DNA of 64,000 nt, taken from Protula sp. h YS-2021 (Eukaryota > Annelida > Polychaeta > Sabellida > Serpulidae). Below are positions 1 to 14,760 of this stretch, in pieces. Each line of letters opens with the position of its first letter. The stretch's first letter is position 1. Below the pieces are notes generated by a model. That model did no database searches. It was not told the origin of the DNA and saw nothing but the letters and a program-made list of their open reading frames with translations. Where the stretch lies: contig OX457024.1 in assembly GCA_949752745.1 (NCBI GenBank), forward strand, positions 109,792,219-109,856,218, written 5' to 3'. Both the position numbers and the translations under genes were made by a program.

Positions 1-3000
1 CTAGTTGGGAAAATTATACCGCCACTTGGAAAAACTAATAATGGCTATTTACCGAGAAGTCGAACGAAATGATTATAAATATAGATGAACTGGATGATTT
101 GCCAACGGCTTAATGTTTAAACTGCATTTCTGAAAGCACAACTTTCCCATAATATATCAAAATACCGTTAGTTGGAAAAATAAAACCTCTACTTGGAAAA
201 AGTAAAAGGGCTATTTAGCGAGAAGCTACGACTTTTTCTTCTTTTAGAAAATAAAGTTCTCCTATAGTTTTAATGACTGACTGTTTTAATTGTATTTTTC
301 ATTGACCTGAGCAGAGAAATATGTTGATATACCGCTAGTCGGAAAAAAGAATACCTCTACTTGGGAAAAGCTGGAAGGCTATTTATCGACAAGAAACAAA
401 CAATTTTGCTTAACAAAAGTTTAAGCTGATTATTTTAAACTATTTTGAGGTTTGAATATCATTTTCCCTTGCAGTTCAATGTCGTAATATATGAATATAC
501 CGCTAGTTGGGAAAAATATACCGCCACTTGGAAAAACTAATAATGGCTATTTACCGAGAAGTCGAACGAAATGATTATAAATATAGATGAACTGGATGAT
601 TTGCTAACGGCTTAATGTTTAAACTGCATTTCTGAAAGCACTACTTTCCCATAATATATCAAAATACCGCTAGTTGGAAAAATAAAACCTCTACTTGGAA
701 AAAGTAAAAAGGCTATTTAGGGAGAAGCTACGACTTTTTCTTCTTTTAGAAAATAAAGTTCTCCTATAGTTTTAATGACTGACTGTTTTAATTGTATTTT
801 TCATTGACCTGAGCAGAGAAATATGTTGATATACCGCTAGTCGGAAAAAAGAATACCTCTACTTGGGAAAAAGCTGGAAGGCTATTTATCGACAAGAAAC
901 AAACAATTTTGCTTAACAAAAGTTTAAGCTGATTATTTTAAACTATTTTGAGGTTTGAATATCATTTTCCCTTGCAGTTCAATGTCATAATATATGAATA
1001 TCCCGCTAGTTGGGAAAATTATACCGCCACTTGGAAAAACTAATAATGGCTATTTACCGAGAAGTCGAACGAAATGATTATAAATATAGATGAACTGGAT
1101 GATTTGCCAACGGCTTAATGTTTAAACTGCATTTCTGAAAGCACAACTTTCCCATAATATATCAAAATACCGCTAGTTGGAAAAATAAAACCTCTACTTG
1201 GAAAAAGTAAAAGGGCTATTTAGCGAGAAGCTTCGACTTTTTCTTCTTTTAGAAAATAAAGTTCTCCTATAGTTTTAATGACTGACTGTTTTAATTGTAT
1301 TTTTCATTGACCTGAGCAGAGAAATATGTTGATATACCGCTAGTCGGAAAAAAGAATACCTCTACTTGGGAAAAGCTGGAAGGCTATTTATCGACAAGAA
1401 ACAAACAATTTTGCTTAACAAAAGTTTAAGCTGATTATTTTAAACTATTTTGAGGTTTGAATATCATTTTCCCTTGCAGTTCAATGTCGTAATAAATGAA
1501 TATACCGCTAGTTGGGAAAAATATACCGCTACTTGGAAAAACTAATAATGGCTATTTACCGAGAAGTCGAACGAAATGATTATAAATATAGATGAACTGG
1601 ATGATTTGCTAACGGCTTAATGTTTAAACTGCATTTCTGAAAGCACTACTTTCCCATAATATATCAAAATACCGCTAGTTGGAAAAATAAAACCTCTACT
1701 TGGAAAAAGTAAAAAGGCTATTTAGGGAGAAGCTACGACTTTTTCTTCTTTTAGAAAATAAAGTTCTCCTATAGTTTTAATGACTGACTGTTTTAATTGT
1801 ATTTTTCATTGACCTGAGCAGAGAAATATGTTGATATACCGCTAGTTGGAAAAAAGAATACCTCTACTTGGGAAAAGCTGGAAGGCTATTTATCGACAAG
1901 AAACAAACAATTTTGCTTAACAAAAGTTTAAGCTGATTATTTTAAACTATTTTGAGGTTTGAATATCATTTTCCCTTGCAGTTCAATGTCATAATATATG
2001 AATATCCCGCTAGTTGGGAAAATTATACCGCCACTTGGAAAAACTAATAATGGCTATTTACCGAGAAGTCGAACGAAATGATTATAAATATAGATGAACT
2101 GGATGATTTGCCAACGGCTTAATGTTTAAACTGCATTTCTGAAAGCACAACTTTCCCATAATATATCAAAATACCGCTAGTTGGAAAAATAAAACCTCTA
2201 CTTGGAAAAAGTAAAAAGGCTATTTAGCGAGAAGCTACGACTTTTTCTTCTTTTAGAAAATAAAGTTCTCCTATAGTTTTAATGACTGACTGTTTTAATT
2301 GTATTTTTCATTGACCTGAGCAGAGAAATATGTTGATATACCGCTAGTTGGAAAAAAGAATACCTCTACTTGGGAAAAAGCTGGAAGGCTATTTATCGAC
2401 AAGAAACAAACAATTTTTGCATAACAAAAGTTTAAGCTGATTATTTTGAACTATTTTGGGGTTTGAATATCATTTTCCCTTGCAGTTCAATGTCATAATA
2501 TATGAATATACCGCTAGTTGGGAAAAATATACCGCTACTTGGAAAAACTAATAATGGCTATTTACCGAGAAGTCGAACGAAATGATTATAAATATAGATG
2601 AACTGGATGATTTGCTAACGGCTTAATGTTTGAACTGCATTTCTGCATGCACTACTTTCCCTTAATATATCAAAATACCGCTAGTTGGAAAAATAAAACC
2701 TCTACCTCGAAAAAGTAAAAAGGCTATTTAGCGAGAAGCTACGACTTTTTCTTCTTTTAGAAAATAAAGTTCTCCTATAGTTTTAATGACTGACTGTTTT
2801 AATTGTATTTTTCATTGACCTGAGCAGAGAAATATGTTGATATACCGCTAGTTGGAAAAAAGAATACCTCTACTTGGGAAAAGCTGGAAGGCTATTTATC
2901 GACAAGAAACAAACAATTTTTGCATAACAAAAGTTTAAGCTGATTATTTTGAACAATTTTGGGGTTAGAATGTCATTTTCCCTTGCAGTTCAATGTCATA

Positions 3001-3275
3001 CTATATGAATATACCGCTAGTTGGGAAAAATATACCGCTACTTGGAAAAACTAATAATGGCTATTTACCGAGAAGTCGAACGAAATGATTTTAACTATAG
3101 ATGAACTGGATGATTTGCTAACGGCTTAATGTTTGAACTGCATTTCTGCATGCACTACTTTCCCATAATGTATCAAAATACCGCTAGTTGGAAAAATAAA
3201 ACCTCTATTTGGAAAAACTAAAAAGGCTATTTAGCAAGAAGTAACGACTTTTTCTTCTTTTAGAAAATAAGTTAC
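1..3275. repeat. Satellite A: nested tandem repeat (167/502/1005 bp)
   Basis: Tandem array running off the left edge of the window. The motif CTAGTTGGGAAAA starts at 1, 503, 1006, 1508, 2010, 2514 and 3017, giving a 502-504 bp period. Within each period a related CTAGT(T/C)GGAAAAA motif recurs about every 167 bp (for example 1, 168, 335, 503), so one 502-bp unit is three diverged 167-bp subunits that share a core of roughly 60 bp ending in GGCTATTTA. Alternate 502-bp units also share variants: those at 1, 1006 and 2010 have TTGCCAACGG and GCACAACTTT, while those at 503, 1508, 2514 and 3017 have TTGCTAACGG and GCACTACTTT. That implies a roughly 1005-bp higher-order unit. The last copies are more diverged and the array stops near 3275. 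No coding content. Confidence 0.95.
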
Positions 3276-3490
3276 CACTCAAGATATGCTCACACGTGCC
3301 AATTTTTTAAACTAACAAATTAGGTAATCATTGCGTTCCATGTGCATCCAACAGCAGCAATGACGCTTGTGCACACACAATGTGCTTATAAAGGCTAATG
3401 AATCACGTGCTGGGGGGCGGGGGGGGGGGTCCCATGTTATGCCCTAGTGGGGCCCATGGTATGTCCTAGGGGGATCCCATGGTATGCCCC
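3276..3490. other. Unassigned spacer with a G-rich tract
   Basis: No gene or recognisable repeat. It holds a short CA-rich stretch and a G run near 3414-3430 before the CCTAGGGGG-rich segment begins. Confidence 0.4.
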
Positions 3491-3712
3491 AGGGGGGTCT
3501 GACGTCATTATCACGGTATGATAGACAGATGGCAGAAGTGCCGCCTAGGGGGAGGGGATTCCCATGGTGTGCCCTAGGGGGTCTGACGTCATTATGACGG
3601 TATGATAGACAGATGGTAGAAGTGTTGTCCATGTGAGGGATCGAACCACCAATCTTCCGCCCACGAGTCCCATGCTTTACCAGGTGAGCTGCTCGTGACG
3701 TAAGGATAATGT
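3491..3712 (-). repeat. tRNA-derived SINE with duplicated 3' segment
   Basis: Read on the - strand, the sequence from about 3712 down to 3611 looks like a tRNA: an A-box-like AGCTCACCTGGTAAAGCA and a B-box GGTTCGATCC about 30 bases later. The acceptor and T stems do not pair properly, so it reads as a SINE head and not a working tRNA gene. Its 3' body contains a segment with ATCTGTCTATCATACCGT and TGACGTCA that occurs twice, at about 3495-3555 and 3580-3640, separated by a CCTAGGGGG-rich stretch. Family not identified. Confidence 0.55.
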
Positions 3713-3732
3713 TCTGGAAAACATTCATCATA

Positions 3733-3839
3733 TAGGGTTAGGGTTAGGGTCACATGACCAATGGTGATTGACTGGTCACGTGAGTAATGACGTCACAATG
3801 ATTGACAGTGGCTTGGAACTCTTGTTAGGGTTAGGGTTA
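3733..3839. repeat. Short telomere-like TTAGGG runs
   Basis: Three TAGGGT repeats at 3733-3750 and a little over two at 3825-3839, about 80 bp apart. TTAGGG is the usual animal telomere repeat, but these runs are far too short to be a telomere. Interstitial remnants or chance are both possible. Confidence 0.5.
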
Positions 3840-4015
3840 TGCCTCCTAGGAGGGGTCTGAGCTCATTATGACATCACAGGGTGGCGTGGAACCCTTGTTT
3901 CTCGACTACTGCGTATGCACGACCCTTTAGTGGTGCCTCATACCAAAAATAAATGACATCGGATCAAAATTGTAGGAGGAGGTGCATTTCAAAACAAAGT
4001 TTACTAAATAAACAA

Positions 4016-4108
4016 CTAACTAACTAACTGACTGACTGAGTGAATGACTGACTAACTAACTAACTAACTAACGAACTAACGAACTAACTAACTAACTAAC
4101 TAACTAAC
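4016..4108. repeat. (AACT)n microsatellite
   Basis: Tetranucleotide AACT/GACT repeat with a few interruptions (GAGTGAATGACTG, ACGAACT). Confidence 0.9.
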
Positions 4109-4930
4109 TTACGGACGCCATCCGTAAACCGATAGAAATATACCAGCTTACGTGTAACGTAAGCTGGGCTAAAAAATGCACCATAGTATTGCAACGAGAG
4201 CGAACCGCCGTAGAGGTTAGCTGTTGAACAACAACGCACTGTGTATGTAAACAATTAAGAGGTGGCGTTAAAGTCAATAACCATTAACAAAAGTATTCGA
4301 ATAATTTAGTACATTCAATATATATTAAACGAGTTGTCATATTTTTTCAAATTTAATATATAATTAAAATGAATTACTGGTTAAAATGCAAGAAACGTTG
4401 TATGAGTTATACAGAGAAACGTTAACAAATTACCATAAACAAAATCAGTGGACAGGAACCCATTTCCGTTAAAAACAAACGAAGCACTCTCCAAGAATTC
4501 CTCTAGTTGGACCAATTTAGCGTTGACCTATTTGGGCGGGGTATGTATGAATACTCTTTTCCAAAAATGACAGGACTTTTGAAGTATAAATTGTCAAACG
4601 TAAGTTCTTATGCTTATTTCAGTTACTTATATCCGAATACTACTTATAGAGCCGTGAAACATTTAAAAATCATATGCCAGCTCTTATAATGTAAGGCGTA
4701 GTCAATGAAATATAAATAGACATAAAATTGGGCGATAAAAGGCTCGAACAGGTTCGACCACAGATGCTTTGCTTCCTGGTTTTCTTATAAACCAAACATG
4801 TAGATTAGCAAAGGGTATCATAAAGTAATTTTAGTCCCCCGCGGAGCGGTGGACTCACTGAAACGGGCCGCTTCGTCCGTCTGTGTGTTACCGTTCTTTG
4901 TTTTCTTCCGCCATACTGAATGATTTTTTT
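4109..4930. other. Unassigned sequence upstream of ALKBH6
   Basis: AT-rich, without a recognisable gene or repeat family. A reading frame of about 60 codons at 4507-4689 has no recognisable domain and begins at a non-ATG codon, so I do not call it. The missing first exon of ALKBH6 could lie here, but I could not identify it. Confidence 0.3.
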
Positions 4931-4933
4931 CCC

Positions 4934-5030
4934 AGGCGCAACCCCCCGGGACCGAACCCCCCCCCCCAACCAAACCCCCCGGGACCGAACCCCCCCGCGC
5001 GCATAACCCCCCGTGCCAAAACCCCCCGAT
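4934..5030 (+). repeat. GC-rich inverted-repeat arm, left
   Basis: C-rich tract of reiterated CCCCCCGGGACCGAAC and GCGCGCATAACC motifs. Its reverse complement matches the G-rich tract at 5297-5415, including the distinctive GGGGGGTTATGCGCGCGGGGG core. Together the two arms flank about 270 bp containing the MULE-like fragment. Confidence 0.7.
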
Positions 5031-5171
5031 CGGATCAAACCTGCCTCTCAAAATGTCCAGGAACCGCCATAGATTGGGGTGTTGAGCGGCAACGGCAGCT
5101 TGCATTGTGCGGTGCCACCCTTCAATAGTGTTGTTGGTCCTCGGTAGTTCCCATTTAGTCCGATTGCACAT
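5031..5171 (-). pseudogene. MULE-type transposase fragment
   Basis: The - strand frame reads a short peptide with PRTNNTIEGWH followed by about ten residues and HPNLWRFLDILR. This pattern (R-T-N-N, E-x-x-H/N, H-P-x-x-W-x-F-x-x-x-L) is familiar from the C-terminal part of MULE transposases and related FLYWCH-associated transposase-like proteins. Only about 45 residues are recognisable. The frame then runs into the GC-rich arm, and no catalytic DDE core is visible, so this is a dead fragment. The family call is from motif memory only. Confidence 0.5.
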
Positions 5172-5296
5172 GTTTTAAAAGCAATGGTCAAACTTTGGAG
5201 CAATTCTCTGGTTACGTCGCACCCGACCGGTGTAGGTAACCTCAAAATATTCCGCAATCGGGGTTATTTCATTGGAAGTTCCTCTTGGAGCTCCTC

Positions 5297-5420
5297 TAAA
5301 GCGGGGGGTTTGGCATGGGGGGTTATGCGCGCGGGGGATTCGGTCTCGGGAGGTTTGGTCGGGGGGGGGGGGGTTCGGTCCCGGGGGGTTTGGTCCCGGG
5401 GGGTTCTGTCCGGAACCCGG
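5297..5420 (-). repeat. GC-rich inverted-repeat arm, right
   Basis: G-rich tract matching the reverse complement of the arm at 4934-5030, with GGGGGGTTATGCGCGCGGGGG-like and TTCGGTCCCGGGGGG-like stretches and a run of 12 or more G. It is somewhat longer than its partner because the GGTCCCGGGGGG unit is repeated once more. Confidence 0.7.
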
Positions 5421-5573
5421 ATTTTTTCGTGAACATGCTCTGTAATGTCTGTATTAATAAATTGCTGCCAATATTTGCAATCGATGCCCCGTTTGAAAGA
5501 GAGATTTACCATTACGCCGTTGATGAGCACGTACAGACCTTTACTGAACTTAAATGGTGTTTGTTTATTTTAT

Positions 5574-9764
<4,191 letters not shown>

Positions 9765-10369
9765 TCCCTTCGTTATCATTGTAAAATGAGATTATATGAT
9801 CAATGTTTCGATCGAGTCGTAGGTTCATTCTGTCTGTTAGTGATGTTTTTTGTTTGTTTGTTTGTGAGGTGGGACAGAAGTCAGCGAATACATGACTTTT
9901 GCAGTGTTGCCACATCATCCTTTTTTAAAAGGATTATCCTTTTTTTTTAAAAAAAAGCCCGATTTTATCCTTTTTTTATCCTTAAATACTTTTTTTTATA
10001 CTTTTTTTTAAATTTTCATCCTTTTTTTATACTTTTTTCGCTTTTCATCCTTTTTTTCATATTTTGATACTCTTTTTTCATTTTCTTTTTTCGCTTTTTC
10101 CTAATTAGTTATATGTTTTTTTTTCTTCTGTAATTTTTTCTCAGCCTAGTCATAACCCATGATTAGGCCATAATATTAATCGCTCTTAAACTGTATGTGT
10201 ATGTAATTTCCAACTTTTTTGCAGCGTCCATTGTTAAAATCAATACATCTGTAGAGAAAGGGTATTTTTTTCATGGAATTGAAACATGTATTCTGTAAAC
10301 GTATTCAATGTCTTATCACACTGTAAAATATCCAGTATTCTAAATGATGTTGAGTAGTTTTTAGTCCGG

Positions 10370-11090
10370 TTGGCTAACAGGGCTATACAGATGGGGGCAA
10401 GTGTCGTCCGTCCGTCTGTTCGTCCCGCGACCGTTAAAAGTGCAATAACTTTTTTATTTTTTATCCGATTCTTACCGAATTTTAAAAACGAGTTCCTAAC
10501 CCCTTACTGCATTAGGAAATTTTTTTATTTTTTGGCGATTTTATTGCCAATTTGGGCAAAATACGAAAAAACCCATCTAGTCCCTCATTTTTCATCGGAA
10601 GATTCCGAAATTTTTTATGAAGAAACTAGAACTAAGGGGTCAAAAAAGTCCTTTTTTCAATTTTTGAATTTCGCCTTATTTTTGAATCTACTGAGCTTCA
10701 AAGTTTGCAACTTCTAAAAATTGGCAAATTTCCAAATTTTTTCTAAACAAATTAGTTAAAGTGGAATATCTTTTTCATTTTTGATCCGATTCTTACCAAA
10801 TTTTAAACACGAGTTTTTAACCTTCTACTGCATTAGGAAATTTTTTTATTTTTTGGTTTTAACCATTTTTGGCGATTTTATTGCCAATTTTGGCAAAATA
10901 CGAAAAACCTATCTAGTCCTTCATTTTTCATCGGAAGGTTCCGAAATTTTTTATGAAGAAACTAGAACTAAGGGGTCAAAAAAGCACTTTTTCGATTTTT
11001 GAATGTCGCCTTATTTTTGAATCTATTGAGCTTCGAAGTTTGCAGCTTTTAAAAATTTGGACATTTCCATTTTTCTTCTTAAAAAAGCAA
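10370..11090 (+). repeat. GTCCGTCCGTCTG repeat with two 319-bp tandem copies
   Basis: Starts with the phrase GGGCTATACAGATGGGGG and GTCCGTCCGTCTGTTCGTCC. A block beginning TTTTTATCCGATTCTTACC at about 10456 repeats at about 10775, roughly 319 bp apart, with high similarity through GAAACTAGAACTAAGGGGTC. Belongs to a dispersed class also seen at 25.8, 38.9, 40.9, 45.6 and 50.7 kb. Confidence 0.75.
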
Positions 11091-11189
11091 AGTTTCAGTT
11101 TGCAGAGGGGCACAATATGTTACATGCAAATACTTCTGGTTGGACTTTTCAGTAATTTTGTTGTCAGTGGGTCAGTTCGATGATATTTT

Positions 11190-11495
11190 TAAGTGGGCGA
11201 TAATAGGGAACATTGGGCGATAATGTAAGAAAGTTGTAATTTTCGCTTTAAAAGTGCAGCAATCAATCCTGTGATTCGGAAACATCATAAATATGAAATT
11301 TTTTCTTGTGGGCGATAATAGGAAACGTAGTGCAAAACATTCCTTTTGGTAATGCAACCGGTTTGAATATTAGTTATGGGTGCCTCCGATCATTTATAAG
11401 TGGGCGATAATGCAAGAAAGTTGTAATTTGCAGAAGTGCAGAAATCAATTCTCTGACCGTAAAATATGATATTTTTCGGGTGGGCGATAAGATGG
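11190..11495. repeat. Interspersed GTGGGCGATAAT motif
   Basis: The motif TGGGCGATAA occurs five times (about 11192, 11215, 11310, 11400 and 11480), twice followed by the same TGCAAGAAAGTTGTAATTT-like stretch. It looks like an old tandem duplication of about 190 bp. Confidence 0.55.
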
Positions 11496-11499
11496 TATG

Positions 11500-12300
11500 A
11501 TTCATAGATGCTGAATACTAGCCACAACAGAATTTCAAAGGTCAAGGAAACACTGCCAATGTCACAGATCAAAACCTCTCAAACTCTTAACGTTGCACGT
11601 GTTTGTGTCATAGTTACTGTACCAAATGTTGTGATGCTACTGTAAATAATGGTGAGTACCGTCCCAGATAAAACTTCAAAGGAACAAATGACTGAGAGAC
11701 GATCTCGTCACTAGCCTCTTTTTCATTTTTCCCACGCAAATTAGAATTAATTAGGGTCCACATGTTTTTGACGAAACCCCCGCTTTGAAGTTTACCAGGG
11801 CATTTGGAGTACGCCTGTCAGGGTAGACTATCCAGGGTCTGGATATTCCTCACCCGATCGTTTATTGATTTTTAATTAAACGCTGGCCTAGTACCACCCT
11901 AAATAGGAATTTCGAAAAGCTGTATCCACGTTTAAATAATCGTGTGCAACTATAGGCTCGAAATAAGTGCATATAAGAAAGGACGTTATTTAAATTTTGG
12001 AGTTCCACTTCTCTTTGATATCAAAAACAAATTGGAGAAAAATTCCTGTTTTTACATATATATCTTTATTTGACAAATATCGTACCGTGTTCTGGATAGG
12101 ATATTCCAAAACTGTATGCACATTTTTATACTCACTTGAAACAAGGCCCAAGATAAGTAATAAAAAGAAGGGCTTTATTTTAATTTTTACATCTGACTTC
12201 TGTTTGAATTTAATAACAAATTGGAGTAAAATTCCTGTGTCTGCATTTTTCCCATTTATTACAAATATTCAGAAATTTTCATAATTTCAGCATAATTTAA
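11500..12300. repeat. Element interior; two-copy AACAAATTGGAG block
   Basis: 11500-11990 shows nothing recognisable. At about 12000 and 12195 a block with TC(A/T)AAAACAAATTGGAG-like sequence and AAAATTCCTGT occurs twice, about 185 bp apart. No coding capacity. Confidence 0.45.
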
Positions 12301-12645
12301 TATGAAAAAAAAAAAAAACATTCAACCAGATCAGACTGTCTTACCATTTTCCAAGAGGCATTTAAAATTTTTCGGTTGCCAGTTTTCAAAATGGTTCTTC
12401 TCCCACAATTTTGATCGGATTCCTTTCCAATTTTGAACATTTATTCTCTTGGTAGTCCTGTCTTGAAAAATTACTATTTTTGGCGATCCGCTAAAAATTG
12501 GCTAAATGGGGGCATTTAAAAATATTTAGTACCAATTTTCAAAACTCTTCTTTTGGCACAATTTGACCGCATTCCTTTATAGATTTGTAAAGTACAATCA
12601 GGTATGCAAATATTTTTTAATCGCTGTGAAAACGAGCATTATAAA

Positions 12646-12798
12646 TTCAGGGTTCGCGTTGGCGTAGTTATGTCCTTTTTTGGGCATTTTTTACGAAATG
12701 ACTCACTTTTTCGGAACCCACCGAGTTTTTCTGGACCTAACTGAGTCACACTTTCCCTTTTTGACTCATTTTCCTAAGAACCCGGCGCGAACCTTGAA
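12646..12798. mobile_element. 153-bp hAT-like MITE with perfect 8-bp target duplication
   Basis: Ends TTCAGGGTTCGCG and CGCGAACCTTGAA, inverted repeats matching at 12 of 13 positions. The 8-mer ATTATAAA lies directly outside both ends (12638-12645 and 12799-12806). The 8-bp duplication and CAGGG terminus fit a non-autonomous hAT element. It sits inside the larger 9902-12954 element and so inserted later. Confidence 0.8.
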
Positions 12799-12994
12799 AT
12801 TATAAAAAAATGATACAATATGATTAACATTAATGTTTTCTCGATCTTCAGCAAAATATGAATTATCCTTTTTTTTATACTTTTTTTTCTCAAATTTATC
12901 CTTTTTTATCCTTTTTTTTATCCTTTTTTTCTTGACGACCCCGTGGCAACACTGCTTTTGAACAATGTGTCACGGAAGTTGTTACGTCATACGG

Positions 12995-13415
12995 GTCTAA
13001 TGAAGTGGGGTGGGGGGGGAGGCGTGGGGGCTGGGGTGGAGTACGGTGGGGGAGGGGGTGTGTGAGATTGAGGAGGGGGAGGGGGTGGAGTGAGATGGGG
13101 CCGGGGGAGGAAAGGGTGGAGTGCAGGTGGGGGAGGGGTGGAATGAGGTGGGGGAGGGGTTGGAGTGAGGTGGGGCGGGGAAATGGGGGTGAAATGAGGT
13201 GGGGTGGGGAGAGGGATGTGGGGGTAGGGCGAGGTGGGGGACGGGGAGGGAGGAAGGGGATGTCCGGGCTCGGGGATGACGTTTGGGAAGGAGGGATTAT
13301 TCTGAGGAGTTTTATGGGTCCAAGATGTGTTCCGTCTACGAACCGGTGCCTGTATGCGTGTGTGTGTGTGTGCGCACGGGTGAGTGTGTGCGCATGAGTG
13401 AATGTGTGCTCCTGT
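12995..13415. repeat. Purine-rich (GTGGGGGAGG) tract and GT-rich run
   Basis: 13000-13260 is almost pure G/A/T on the + strand, with GTGGGG(A/C)GGGG-like units of about 20 bp; 13355-13410 is GTGTGTG-rich. Long proline- or glycine-rich frames here come from the composition. Confidence 0.8.
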
Positions 13416-13860
13416 CTTCACGGCGAAGTCAGAGCCTGTGGTCGTAAGCTCAAAGTGAAACCGGAGCTTTTTTGTGAAACCGGACCCAAAACCCAGGGTC
13501 TACATTCAAAAACCGAGTTATCATAACCATGATTTATATTGAGAGATGGGCTTTCATATGAGAGGGGTGTCCAAAAACGCCTGGTGTATTTTTGGGGCAA
13601 AATTTTAGTTTTTTTTAGTTTATACACTTCCCAATAGGGGGAGACCCACTGTGAGCGAGCACATGGCAGGTTAATTAAAACTTGGCCAATCAAGTGGTTT
13701 CCACATGGTTTGAGCCTATTTTCTCGACCAATGAATGACGAACACTTGAAAAAGCACGTGTTTGGGCGACTTCATGAGATATGGGGGGTGTCACCTTTTT
13801 TGTTTACAAAATTTCGCAAGTCCTAGCAGCTTGTTTTCCCTGTAGCAGCTCATAAACGTA
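13416..13860. other. Unassigned spacer before satellite B
   Basis: No gene recognised. It has GAAACCGGA repeated at 13457 and 13475 and two CCAAT-type boxes (near 13685 and 13728), which alone do not make a promoter. Confidence 0.3.
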
Positions 13861-14340
13861 TAGCAAAGTGATAAATGGTGTTTATTTTTCTGTAAAACAG
13901 TGTTTTTTTATAACCTTTTACTTGATTTCTACAAAAGCATATTTTACAATAGTTACATTCAAGGCTTTCACCCACATTGTGAAATGTCCGTTTTCACGGT
14001 GTGTGTGTACCTTTTCTATAACTTTACATTGTCCTTCTTTTTAAACTTCAAATTATCAACAGCTCAAGCTATTTCCATTGTACTTTTTTTACAATATATG
14101 TTAAAAATATTATTTTATCTCCATTAGAATTAGCTGTGTTTGGCGGTAATTTTTCTTAGAATTTACTTTTTGTGTTTGAACTGATGATGGGTCCAAAAAT
14201 GCTTGACTGACGGCATTAATTGTCCTTTATGTAAGTGCCGATCTTAATATATTTTTTAGGTTAATATTTTAACTTGATTTGTTTTAACGGTTCCAAACTG
14301 TGAACTTTACTTTCTCTTTATTCGAGTAGTGATTTTTAAA
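13861..14340 (+). repeat. Diverged, partial satellite B unit
   Basis: Much-diverged match to the satellite B unit that starts in the next segment: TTATCTCCATTAGAATTAGC and GATGGGTCCAAAAATGC correspond to TTATCTCTGTTAAAATTAGC and GATGGGCCCAAAACCGC. It shows that satellite-related sequence lies outside the hairpin as well as inside. Confidence 0.6.
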
Positions 14341-14760
14341 CACTGATATTAAATACCACTGTGTTCATACCTGTTTGGTATGCACACAGTGGTATTTTTT
14401 TTGTCAATGTATGGTGGCTGGATTCGACTGAATATTAAATTCCTCTAATGATTTCTAGAGGAGTGTGGATACACCACAAAACATGAAGAGAAATGGCTTG
14501 CGTTTCTCATAGATTGCTCTTTTTCGCCAGAAACTGCGGTCCTTATAATTAAACATTTATTTTCTTTTGTCTCTATTTCTTTTAGCTCAGTTTGTCCGTA
14601 AATTTGGTTAGAATTGCTTTGCTTTTTTTTCAGTGATATATCTAATATCGCTTGTATGAAGGCCTTAATTTTTTTTGTACTTAAATATTAAAGATTCGTC
14701 AACCTTAGATGTTTTTGATGTGAGGAATAAGATAGACTTAACACTTTTAATGTCATGCAG
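14341..14760 (+). repeat. Satellite B edge module with hairpin, copy 1
   Basis: A 21-bp near-perfect hairpin (arms 14351-14371 and 14377-14397, one mismatch, loop TGTTT) is followed by about 360 bp that begins GGCTGGATTCGACTGAAT and passes AACTGCGGTCCTT and TAATATCGCTTGTA. The same module is present at 24440-24890 (same orientation) and 36330-36830 (opposite orientation). It joins the satellite unit at ACTTTTAATGTCATGC. Confidence 0.85.

Larger units (their letters stand above)
9902..12954. mobile_element. 3-kb element with 12-bp terminal inverted repeats
   Basis: Begins CAGTGTTGCCAC and ends GTGGCAACACTG, a perfect 12-bp inverted repeat, with CTTTTG directly outside both ends as a likely 6-bp target duplication. 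Just inside both ends are T-rich stretches made of ATCC(T)n. The interior is itself patchwork: repeats at 10370-11090, GTGGGCGATAAT motifs at 11190-11490, a two-copy block at 11990-12285, and a nested MITE at 12646. The same left end (GCAGTGTTGCCACATCA) recurs at 58619 and 59797. No transposase frame is visible, so it is non-autonomous or a composite. Confidence 0.65.

Noticed and set aside
3611..3712. Functional tRNA gene on the - strand.
   Set aside because: A and B boxes are present, but acceptor and T stems do not pair; the sequence continues into a SINE body.
3733..3839. Telomere or chromosome end.
   Set aside because: Only five TTAGGG-like units in total, inside unrelated sequence.
4507..4689. 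60-codon frame as the missing first ALKBH6 exon.
   Set aside because: It starts at a non-ATG codon and has no suitable donor after a short N-terminal peptide; the protein does not resemble the family.
12987..13421. 144-codon proline-rich frame and 130-codon glycine/arginine-rich frame on opposite strands.
   Set aside because: They arise from the GTGGGG-rich purine tract; no domain, no conservation signal.
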